This document shows, in pieces, positions 1 through 5,328 of a stretch of DNA of 17,251 nt (the first letter of the stretch is position 1; every line of letters begins with the position of its first letter). Origin of the DNA: JAVBQU01 sp031548675 (lineage in GTDB: Bacteria > Bacteroidota > Bacteroidia > Bacteroidales > P3). The DNA lies in the NCBI GenBank assembly GCA_031548675.1, contig JAVBQU010000064.1:1-17251 (forward strand), written 5' to 3'. Position numbers and translations under genes: made by a program. The notes below the pieces were generated by a model. That model did not search any database, was not told the origin of the DNA, and was given only the letters and a program-made list of their open reading frames with translations.

Positions 1-1107
1 ATCATATGTTATGCTTATTTGGTTAAACGAATATTGTTTACCCGGACTACTTTCATTAGCCTGCCATAAGTCTCCTCCTCCTAATAAAATTTTGCTGGAA
101 TCATTCGGAAAAACAGCAATTGTATTATTGTATAATCCCATACGTGCATTGGGAGAAGTTGTAAATAGAGAGAAAGTAGTTGAAGGTTTAATAATGGTTG
201 TCCATGTTGCACCTCTATCTACAGAACGGTAAACACTATCTAATTGTCCATTGGGTTTTGCAACAAGAGCATACATAAAGCTGGTATATGAGGGTGCTAT
301 AGCTACTTCAATACGTCCAACTTTACCACTTGCTGGAGTGGGTAATCCTGATGTAGCAGCTTTAAAAGTTCCATTTTCACCTGTTGCTGATGCATATACT
401 TGTTTATCAAACACTAAACAAACGGTACCATCTTCTGTTGCTTTTATGTCCCAGCCTATTTTTCCTGATAAGGCAACACTGCTTTCTGCATTTAAAACTT
501 GCCAAGTATTACCATGGTCTGCACTATATCTAAAACCTTTATCAGTTGCAACATATATATATCCTTTTTGAGGATTACTGGCTAATCGGTTAATAAAAGC
601 GAAAAAGTCGTTAATATTTCCTCTTACAGGTACAGTAGAAGGTAAAACCGCAAAATTATCTGCATCTTTATCTTTATTTCTGTAAATTCCGCCTCCCATA
701 AAACCGGCATAGCTGCCATTTGTTCCATGTCCTCCAATGGTAAAATCTTCTCCGGTTCCTACATAAATATAGCCATCTTTATCTTGGGTAAGTGATGTTA
801 CCGCTAGATTGCTATCTACAGAAGATACTAATTGCCACACATAACCCCCGTCTGTAGATTTAAATAAGCCTCCTGATGCGGCTCCTAAATATACAGTATT
901 ACCGCTAAGATCCCTATTATCAAATAACAAAGCGCGACATCTTCCCGATACATTATTAGGACCGATTGCTACGGGTTTTATACTCGCTATATCCACAGGA
1001 GCACTTTGCATTGAAAAATAAATTTTATTTGCTATTGCGGAAGTTGATGCAAAAGCTGTAATAAAGATGCTAATAATCAAAAAATTGTACGATTTTAGTC
1101 TTCTCAT
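1..1107 (-). CDS. Secreted BNR/Vps10-like beta-propeller protein, 5' part (3' end outside window)
   Basis: This frame is open from an ATG at 1107 to the window edge (369 codons, no stop), so it is the N-terminal part of a longer protein. Residues 1-26 look like a Sec signal peptide: a basic start (MRRLK), a hydrophobic core and an ending in SAIA. The mature part has beta-propeller repeats with Asp-box motifs: STDGGYVW (84-91), SADHGNTW (195-202) and SVDRGATW (295-302). The segment around 46-82 (IGPNNVSGR, then GAASGGLFKSTDGG) is typical of the WD40/YVTN/BNR-like family common in Bacteroidota. Such proteins often end in a type IX secretion sorting domain; that end is not visible, so the export route is inference. 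Function and substrate are unknown. A well-formed promoter lies about 100 bp upstream, so it is probably transcribed separately from engB. Confidence 0.82.
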   Translation of the reverse strand, partial: MRRLKSYNFLIISIFITAFASTSAIANKIYFSMQSAPVDIASIKPVAIGPNNVSGRCRALLFDNRDLSGNTVYLGAASGGLFKSTDGGYVWQLVSSVDSNLAVTSLTQDKDGYIYVGTGEDFTIGGHGTNGSYAGFMGGGIYRNKDKDADNFAVLPSTVPVRGNINDFFAFINRLASNPQKGYIYVATDKGFRYSADHGNTWQVLNAESSVALSGKIGWDIKATEDGTVCLVFDKQVYASATGENGTFKAATSGLPTPASGKVGRIEVAIAPSYTSFMYALVAKPNGQLDSVYRSVDRGATWTTIIKPSTTFSLFTTSPNARMGLYNNTIAVFPNDSSKILLGGGDLWQANESSPGKQYSFNQISITYD

Positions 1108-1202
1108 TTTATTGTATTTTATTATTATAATTGAAATGAAGTTTTCTAGTATAAAACAACTTACTTAGGTCGATGCCTCTTTAACCTAAAATAAATAGTG
1201 TA

Positions 1203-1234
1203 CAAAAATACATCGTTTTTTTGTAAGAAACAAA
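1203..1234 (-). promoter_or_regulatory. Bacteroidota-type promoter for the BNR protein gene
   Basis: Read on the minus strand, TTTG (1231-1234) is followed after 20 bp by TATTTTTG (1203-1210). This matches the Bacteroidota -33 TTTG / -7 TAnnTTTG consensus with ideal spacing. The predicted 5' leader to the ATG at 1107 is about 90 nt. Confidence 0.7.
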
Positions 1235-1270
1235 GTTTTTGAAATGATTTTATTGATATGTTTAAATACC

Positions 1271-1292
1271 TTTCTTTTCGTTTGAAAAGAAA
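1271..1292 (-). terminator. AT-rich hairpin downstream of engB, possible weak terminator
   Basis: A perfect 9-bp stem (TTTCTTTTC / GAAAAGAAA) with a 4-nt loop lies 35 bp after the engB stop. The stem is AT-rich and has no clean T-run after it on the minus strand, so termination here would be weak. Nothing else was seen in the 219-bp gap apart from the promoter at 1203-1234. Confidence 0.35.
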
Positions 1293-1326
1293 TAATACAT
1301 CACCTCAAATTATCAAATAATAATTC

Positions 1327-1938
1327 TTACAAATCACCTTGTTTAAATAAAGTATTGGTTTCTTCTATATAGTTTAAAATGTTTTCTTTCCCTAATTTTG
1401 AAATAGAAGAGGTTAAAATTATTTGAGGCAGTTCTTCCCATTCTTTTTTAAGGATTTTCTTATATTTTGCAATGTTACTATGTGTTTGATTGAGCGTATT
1501 TTTATCTGTTTTTGTAAAAAGCAATACTATAGGTATCTGCTTTATTCCGGCATCATGTATAAAATCCAAGTCTATAGTCTGAGCCTCAATGCGAGAATCT
1601 ATTAAAACAAATACGGTCATTAGATTCTCTCTTTTAGACAGATATTTGGCTATCATTTCTCCCCACTTTTCCCTATTGGTTTGAGATGTTTTTGCATAGC
1701 CGTAACCGGGTAAATCTACCAAATACCATGATTCATTAATTAAAAAATGGTTAATCAATTGTGTTTTACCGGGTTTAGAACTTGTTTTAGCTAAATTCCC
1801 ATGGTTTGTAAGCATATTAATAAGAGAAGATTTCCCTACATTTGAACGTCCTATAAAAGCATATTCAGGTTTATCGGGAACGGGACATTTATTTACGTTA
1901 GTATTGCTTACTATAAATTCTGCTGATTTTATAATCAT
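1327..1938 (-). CDS. engB: Ribosome biogenesis GTP-binding protein EngB (YihA/YsxC)
   Basis: EngB is a cytoplasmic GTPase of the TrmE-Era-EngA family, needed for late assembly of the 50S ribosomal subunit. The 203-residue product shows all the GTPase boxes: G1 GRSNVGKS (30-37), a G2 region TSSKPGKT (52-59), G3 DLPG (75-78), G4 TKTD (142-145) and G5 TSS (176-178). PGKTQLINHF after the P-loop is an EngB signature. I chose the ATG at 1938 because MIIKSAEF matches the usual EngB N-terminus and the length fits the family (about 200). The in-frame ATG at 1995 would add 19 residues and overlap the upstream gene. The gene starts 7 nt after the stop of the THUMP methyltransferase gene, so the two are very likely cotranscribed. 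Confidence 0.96.
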   Translation of the reverse strand: MIIKSAEFIVSNTNVNKCPVPDKPEYAFIGRSNVGKSSLINMLTNHGNLAKTSSKPGKTQLINHFLINESWYLVDLPGYGYAKTSQTNREKWGEMIAKYLSKRENLMTVFVLIDSRIEAQTIDLDFIHDAGIKQIPIVLLFTKTDKNTLNQTHSNIAKYKKILKKEWEELPQIILTSSISKLGKENILNYIEETNTLFKQGDL

Positions 1939-1945
1939 TCTATTA

Positions 1946-3109
1946 CTATTGGTCTTGTTGGTATTTAGCTTTTTTACTGCCTTCGTATATCTCAAATTTC
2001 AGCAATTTACATGCCAATGCACCATTAAACATATTTATTTTTTTGGAAGGACGTAATCCTATGTGTTTTATAGCATCGTTATCTGCACAAATAACCCAAG
2101 CTGTATAGCCTGCATAATTATGCTTCAATGCATTTCCAATACCTTGATACAACGCAAAAATATCATCGGGACAAATACGTTCGCCGTAGGGAGGATTACA
2201 AATCATAATCCCTTTTCCTTTGGGAGGAATTTGTTTTTCAACATCCTGCACATGCAATTCAATATCTTTATGAAATTTAGCTGAAAGAATATTTTGATAA
2301 GCCATATCTATGCATACCGGAGAAATATCCGAGCCTACAATCTGTCCTTCAAATTCTGTTTGTTCAAGCAAGGCTTCTTTTTTAATATTTTCCCATAAAT
2401 CGGCATCGTAATTTTTCCATCGCTGAAAGCCAAAACTTTTTCTATAATAGCCTGCCGGAATATTATTGGCAATCATAGCGGCCTCTATCAAAAAAGTTCC
2501 TGAGCCGCACATCGGGTCAATAAAATGCGAATTTTTATCCCATCCGCTGAGTAAAATTATACCGGCTGCCAATACCTCATTGATAGGAGCTACGTCAGTT
2601 TGCTTACGGTAGCCGCGTTTATGTAATGATTTTCCTGAACTATTTAATGAAATTGTGCAGGTTTCTTCATAAAGATGCACGCTTATAAAAATATCGGGAT
2701 TTTCTGTATCTACATTCGGGCGTTTATTATACAACCTGCGAAACCGGTCGGCTACAGCATCTTTAATCTTTAGCGAAACATAATGAGAATGGGTAAAAAC
2801 GGTATTACTTACTACTGCTTCTACACAAAATGTACCATCAACATCTAAAATAGATTCCCAAGAAATTTTAGAGATCTCTTTATACAAGTCTTCTTGGGTG
2901 GTAATTTTACAAACGGTCAAAACTCGAAGAATTGCAATGGCAGAACGGCACAAATAGTTAGCTTTGTATAAAACAGCTAGGTCGCCTGTAAAGGTAACTG
3001 CCCGTTTTACAATTTTGATATTTTCTGCGCCTATATTTTCTAATTCTCCGGCAAGAACTTCTTCAAGTCCTTGCAAAGTTTTGGCAATCATATTAAAATT
3101 TGGGGTCAT
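1946..3109 (-). CDS. THUMP-domain class I SAM-dependent rRNA (guanine-N2-)methyltransferase, RlmL/YpsC-like
   Basis: The predicted 387-residue cytoplasmic enzyme methylates RNA, probably 23S rRNA guanine at N2, by analogy with the N-terminal half of E. coli RlmL and with the YpsC family. Residues 1-150 form the ferredoxin-like/THUMP RNA-binding region. RGYRK (165-169) is the conserved linker. DPMCGSG (198-204) is the SAM-binding loop and NPPYGER (305-311) is the catalytic NPPY motif of N-methyltransferases. The second methyltransferase half (RlmK-like) of the Gammaproteobacterial fusion is absent, as is usual outside that group. I chose the ATG at 3109 (MTPNFNMIAKTLQGLEE) because family members begin this way; the ATG at 3157 would extend back through an upstream terminator hairpin. 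An ATG at 3091 is a possible alternative. The gene leads directly into engB. Confidence 0.93.
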   Translation of the reverse strand: MTPNFNMIAKTLQGLEEVLAGELENIGAENIKIVKRAVTFTGDLAVLYKANYLCRSAIAILRVLTVCKITTQEDLYKEISKISWESILDVDGTFCVEAVVSNTVFTHSHYVSLKIKDAVADRFRRLYNKRPNVDTENPDIFISVHLYEETCTISLNSSGKSLHKRGYRKQTDVAPINEVLAAGIILLSGWDKNSHFIDPMCGSGTFLIEAAMIANNIPAGYYRKSFGFQRWKNYDADLWENIKKEALLEQTEFEGQIVGSDISPVCIDMAYQNILSAKFHKDIELHVQDVEKQIPPKGKGIMICNPPYGERICPDDIFALYQGIGNALKHNYAGYTAWVICADNDAIKHIGLRPSKKINMFNGALACKLLKFEIYEGSKKAKYQQDQ

Positions 3110-3129
3110 CAATTGAAAGTTTATATAAT

Positions 3130-3163
3130 AAAAAATCCGCTTTGATTCTGAAAACAAAGCGGA
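3130..3163 (-). terminator. Rho-independent terminator of the Cys-rich small protein gene
   Basis: The 9-bp stem TCCGCTTTG / CAAAGCGGA (3136-3144 with 3155-3163) is followed on the minus strand by six T (3130-3135). The T-run ends only 20 nt upstream of the next start codon at 3109. The stem core is shared with the terminator at 3988-4024. Confidence 0.88.
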
Positions 3164-3165
3164 TG

Positions 3166-3173
3166 CAAAGATA
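3166..3173 (-). promoter_or_regulatory. Candidate -7 box for the THUMP methyltransferase/engB operon
   Basis: TATCTTTG followed by C on the minus strand matches the Bacteroidota -7 consensus exactly. No convincing -33 box lies 19-21 bp upstream. If used, transcription would start inside the terminator hairpin at 3136-3163, so the RNA from this promoter could not form the complete stem. Confidence 0.4.
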
Positions 3174-3198
3174 AGAAAAGCCTTTCTTATCTTTAAAA

Positions 3199-3483
3199 TT
3201 ATTTTTTAGTAGCCGGAGCTGTTTTTGCATCTTGTTTGCAACATTTTTTATCTGAAGATGCACATTGTTTTTTCTCACCTTGTTTTGCAGTACTGCAATC
3301 AGATTTTTTGTCACCTGATGTTGATTTAGCACATGCTTTTGAATCTTCGGATTTTGAGCAACAAGATTTTTGTTCTTGTTTTGCTGCTGGTTTTTTAGCA
3401 GAAGTTGTTTTTTGAGGTTGTTGTGCAAATAAAGCACAAGAAATTAATAAACTGCCGATAAATGCGATGATTGTTTTTTTCAT
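3199..3483 (-). CDS. Small secreted Cys/Lys-rich protein
   Basis: This is a 94-residue protein of unrecognised family. Residues 1-20 form a signal peptide (MKKTIIAFIG, hydrophobic core, CALFA) with likely cleavage before QQ. The mature 74 residues are rich in Lys, Ser, Ala and Gln and hold seven cysteines at 41, 42, 51, 63, 74, 81 and 82, including two CC pairs. Such a composition could bind metal ions or form disulfides, but no known domain is recognised. The first 24 residues are almost the same as those of the protein at 4070-4390, so the two are paralogs; only this one has cysteines in the mature part. The start at 3483 places the signal peptide at the N-terminus; the ATG at 3531 would put 16 residues before it. 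Its own terminator follows. Confidence 0.78.
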   Translation of the reverse strand: MKKTIIAFIGSLLISCALFAQQPQKTTSAKKPAAKQEQKSCCSKSEDSKACAKSTSGDKKSDCSTAKQGEKKQCASSDKKCCKQDAKTAPATKK

Positions 3484-3511
3484 TTTGGTGGTTGGTTTTA
3501 GTTTATGCATG

Positions 3512-3519
3512 CAAAGATA
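3512..3519 (-). promoter_or_regulatory. Candidate -7 box for the Cys-rich small protein gene
   Basis: TATCTTTG followed by C on the minus strand is an exact TAnnTTTG match about 30 bp upstream of the ATG at 3483. No clear TTTG lies at -33. The same element, as TACCTTTG, occupies the same relative position upstream of the paralog at 4390. Confidence 0.45.
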
Positions 3520-3582
3520 TAGCATTTTCAAGTTCTGTCTTATTTTTCTAGACTTAAAATAATCTAAAAGATATAGGGGAAT

Positions 3583-3963
3583 TTATAATTTACTCATAAA
3601 CTTTTCTCTGTCTATAATGTAACGGGTATGAGAGCCTAAACCGATCTGTCCATCTTCATCCCATGCTTGTACATCAAATACTAATTTTTTACCTTCTACC
3701 GACACTAATTTACTTTCACACCGAACTTCCATACCTACAGGGGTTGCTTTTATGTGTTTGATATTTACCTCTGTTCCAACTGTAGTGTATTCTTGCGGCA
3801 GCAAAGAACCTACACTTGATTGGGCTGTATTTTCCATCAAGGCAATCATTGCCGGAGTGGCAAAAACTTCTACCAAGCCTGAGCCATATTTGCAAGCTGT
3901 ATCATTAAGGCTTACTGTCATCTTCATATTTCCCTCAATACCGGGAGTTAAATTAAATTCCAT
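3583..3963 (-). CDS. Hotdog-fold acyl-CoA thioesterase, FlK-like family
   Basis: The 126-residue cytoplasmic protein belongs to the single-hotdog thioesterase family that includes fluoroacetyl-CoA thioesterase FlK. Visible family features are VFATPAMIALMENTA (33-47), a TVGTEVNIKHIKATPVG segment (61-77) and the GLGSHTRYII strand (108-117). Thr36, Glu44 and His70 have the same spacing (8 and 26 residues) as the FlK triad Thr42, Glu50 and His76 as I recall it. Most Bacteroidota members have no known substrate, and fluoroacetate resistance should not be assumed. The gene sits between the two paralogous small secreted protein genes. Its ATG lies only 24 nt downstream of the upstream gene's terminator T-run, leaving little room for a promoter, so it may depend on read-through. 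Confidence 0.9.
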   Translation of the reverse strand: MEFNLTPGIEGNMKMTVSLNDTACKYGSGLVEVFATPAMIALMENTAQSSVGSLLPQEYTTVGTEVNIKHIKATPVGMEVRCESKLVSVEGKKLVFDVQAWDEDGQIGLGSHTRYIIDREKFMSKL

Positions 3964-3987
3964 AGCATAACTTATTAGTTAATAAAT

Positions 3988-4024
3988 AAAAAAACATCCG
4001 CTTTGAAAATTTTCAAAGCGGATG
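3988..4024 (-). terminator. Rho-independent terminator with a perfect 30-nt palindrome
   Basis: Positions 3995-4024 are a perfect palindrome with 15-nt arms beginning CATCCGCTTTG, followed on the minus strand by seven T (3988-3994). The absence of a T-run on the plus side shows it works for the minus-strand gene at 4070-4390. The CATCCGCTTTG core is shared with the terminator at 3130-3163. Confidence 0.92.
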
Positions 4025-4069
4025 CGAAATTAAGCAAAAAATTGCTTGAAATAGTGCTTCTCTACAAAA

Positions 4070-4390
4070 TTATTTTGCAGGAGTAGCTTTAGTGTCTTGC
4101 TTAGCTGTTTTTTTAGCAGGAGTGGCTTTGTTTGCATCTCCCTGAGACTTAGCAGGACTTGCTTTTTGAGCAGGTTTTTGTTCGCCCGATTTGGGTTCAG
4201 CTTTCTTAGGTTCTGCTTTAGTTTCAGCTTTTTTAGGCTCAGCTTTTTTAGGTTCCGCCTTTTTAGGCTCAGCTTTAGCTTCTTTTTTAGCAGGTTCTTT
4301 AGTAGCTGTGGTTGATTTTTGAGGTTGTTGTGCAAATAAAGCACAAGAAATCAACAAACCGGCAACGAATGTTACAACTGTCTTTTTCAT
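4070..4390 (-). CDS. Small secreted Lys/Ala/Glu/Pro-rich repeat protein
   Basis: This is a 106-residue protein of unrecognised family. Residues 1-20 are a signal peptide nearly identical to that of the Cys-rich paralog at 3199-3483 (both read LLISCALFAQQPQK). The mature part is low-complexity: residues 38-68 hold tandem AEPKK units with an AETK variant, and the tail is rich in Lys, Ala, Pro and Gln. There is no cysteine after the signal peptide. The protein should be strongly basic and disordered; binding to nucleic acid, cell wall or acidic polymers is conceivable but not shown. LISC at 13-16 loosely resembles a lipobox, but cleavage after LFA is more likely. It has its own promoter-like box and terminator, so it is probably monocistronic. 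Confidence 0.76.
   Translation of the reverse strand: MKKTVVTFVAGLLISCALFAQQPQKSTTATKEPAKKEAKAEPKKAEPKKAEPKKAETKAEPKKAEPKSGEQKPAQKASPAKSQGDANKATPAKKTAKQDTKATPAK
4187..4279 (-). repeat. In-frame 15-bp tandem repeats encoding AEPKK
   Basis: Several 15-bp units (variants of TTTTTTAGGCTCAGC on the plus strand) encode AEPKK repeats of the small secreted protein. One unit is altered and shortened to AETK. The near-identity of adjacent copies suggests slippage-driven length variation. Confidence 0.75.
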
Positions 4391-4417
4391 TTGTAAATTA
4401 ATTTTAAATTATGGGTG

Positions 4418-4446
4418 CAAAGGTATGTGTGTTTTGAATAATCAAA
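4418..4446 (-). promoter_or_regulatory. Candidate promoter of the Lys/Ala-rich protein gene
   Basis: On the minus strand TACCTTTG (4418-4425) is an exact -7 match. TTTG (4443-4446) lies 17 bp upstream, slightly closer than the usual 19-21 bp. Confidence 0.45.
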
Positions 4447-4518
4447 ATAATTTTGCATCTTAAAAATATAAAATTATTCAGGCTCTTAACTTTAAAAAAA
4501 TACAACAAAATCATTTGC

Positions 4519-4617
4519 TATCTTTGCCTTTAGAATATTAACTTACAGTAATATTGTTCTTTAATATTTTTGAGTATGAAAAAGTGTGAAATTCCAGCCT
4601 TTTTAATGCCCAAATAA
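4519..4617 (+). other. Plus-strand -7-like box followed by a 13-codon ORF
   Basis: In the 304-bp gap between the small-protein gene and rpmH, TATCTTTG followed by CC (4519-4526) matches a Bacteroidota -7 box on the plus strand, without a clear -33. Downstream, ATG at 4576 opens a 13-residue frame, MKKCEIPAFLMPK, ending at 4617. There is no supporting ribosome site, so this may be a short RNA, a peptide or chance. Confidence 0.22.
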
Positions 4618-4635
4618 TGTACTTTGAAACCAAAG

Positions 4636-4670
4636 AAAAACGGAGTACAATCGAAAGATTATACTCCGTT
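4636..4670 (-). terminator. Rho-independent terminator of rpmH
   Basis: The 9-bp stem AACGGAGTA / TACTCCGTT (4639-4647 with 4662-4670) has an inner 4-bp stem AATC/GATT across one mismatch. It is followed on the minus strand by five T. It lies 24 bp after the rpmH stop. Confidence 0.87.
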
Positions 4671-4694
4671 ATAAAAGTATGAAAATATGGAATT

Positions 4695-4841
4695 CTATTT
4701 TTCGTCAGAAACAGTTAGTTTCTTTCTTCCTTGAGCTCTTCTTGCTGATAGCACTCTTCTACCATTAGCAGTTGCCATTCTGGCTCTGAATCCATGTTTA
4801 TTTCTTCTTTTACGTTGCGATGGTTGAAATGTTCTTTTCAT
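4695..4841 (-). CDS. rpmH: 50S ribosomal protein L34
   Basis: This is a 48-residue basic protein of the large ribosomal subunit. It begins MKRTFQPSQRKRRNKHGFRA and continues RMATANGRRVLSARRAQGR, which is the diagnostic L34 signature (MKRTxQPS, then KRxxxHGFRxRM, then GRxVLxxRRxxGRKxL). The stop is TAG at 4695-4697. Length is normal for the family. It is flanked by its own promoter and terminator, so it is probably transcribed alone here; the usual rnpA neighbour is not downstream. Confidence 0.97.
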   Translation of the reverse strand: MKRTFQPSQRKRRNKHGFRARMATANGRRVLSARRAQGRKKLTVSDEK

Positions 4842-4908
4842 CGTAGTAATTTTTTATATGATTAATCTAATATTATTTATAAACAATGTCCTTTGAATTT
4901 TGGGATTG

Positions 4909-4939
4909 CAAAGTTACACTTTTTTTATTTTATAACAAG
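4909..4939 (-). promoter_or_regulatory. rpmH promoter
   Basis: On the minus strand CTTG (4936-4939) is followed after 19 bp by TAACTTTG (4909-4916), an exact -7 match with a TTG-core -33. The predicted leader to the ATG at 4841 is about 60 nt. Confidence 0.65.
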
Positions 4940-5162
4940 CACTTTCTAAAAAGTATTTCTTCAAAATCATACAAAGCGCTTATTATCAATCAATTTAAAT
5001 CTACTATATCTTATACATTTATAAAAACAATTAAATCTATTTATTAGGCATAATAATACTTAGATTTTCTATATAGTATCATATCCATTTATTTTACAGC
5101 ATTTTATTTATTTCTGAATTTCATATTGATACATAGCTCTACTTTATAATTAAAGATTTTAT

Positions 5163-5170
5163 TATCTTTG
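5163..5170 (+). promoter_or_regulatory. Candidate distal -7 box for the hmu operon
   Basis: TATCTTTG matches the Bacteroidota -7 consensus exactly on the plus strand; the -33 position holds only TTTA at a short distance. Transcription from here would give a leader of about 150 nt before hmuR, containing the operator-like stretch at 5220-5242. Confidence 0.4.
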
Positions 5171-5219
5171 TATTTAATTCAGATACAACATGTAATATAG
5201 TTGCTAAAATATTTAGTTC

Positions 5220-5242
5220 GATAATTGATATGACAATAATTA
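5220..5242 (+). promoter_or_regulatory. Possible Fur-type operator upstream of hmuR
   Basis: GATAAT, TGATAT and GACAAT follow one another as three hexamers, loosely resembling the repeated GATAAT units of Fur boxes. The region is AT-rich, so chance matches are expected. The position upstream of a haem-uptake operon is the main support. Confidence 0.22.
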
Positions 5243-5278
5243 GGCACAGTCTTTTCGAAATTTCCCCAATATGTGGGA

Positions 5279-5324
5279 TTGTCCATTTGTAATAAAAGTA
5301 GGAACTTTGCAACCTCAAAAGGAG
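5279..5324 (+). promoter_or_regulatory. Candidate proximal hmu promoter and hmuR ribosome binding site
   Basis: A TTG core (5279-5281) is followed after 20 bp by GAACTTTG (5302-5309), one mismatch from TAnnTTTG. AAAAGGAG (5317-5324) is a strong Shine-Dalgarno sequence 4 nt before the ATG at 5329; such sites are uncommon in this phylum and fix the hmuR start. Confidence 0.45.
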
Positions 5325-5328
5325 AAAA

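Larger units (their letters stand above)
4842..5328. other. Divergent intergenic region between rpmH and hmuR
   Basis: This 487-bp, very AT-rich stretch carries the rpmH promoter on the minus strand and the likely hmu control region on the plus strand (candidate promoters at 5163-5170 and 5279-5309, an operator-like stretch at 5220-5242). No RNA gene or convincing ORF was seen in 4940-5160. Confidence 0.6.

Noticed and set aside
1939..1995. Longer EngB with 19 extra N-terminal residues
   Set aside because: EngB family proteins begin at the KSAEF segment; the extension would overlap the upstream gene's coding sequence.
3424..3483. Lipoprotein signal (LISC) in the two small secreted proteins
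   Set aside because: The hydrophobic run continues past the Cys to CALFA before QQ, which fits ordinary signal peptidase cleavage better.
5230..5292. 20-codon upstream ORF before hmuR (starting MTIIRHSLFE)
   Set aside because: No ribosome binding site and no run of codons suggesting attenuation; overlaps the candidate proximal promoter, so probably chance.
4842..5328. tRNA or other structured RNA gene in the rpmH-hmuR gap
   Set aside because: No cloverleaf, GTTCRA-like arm or long GC-containing stem was seen; the region is almost pure AT.
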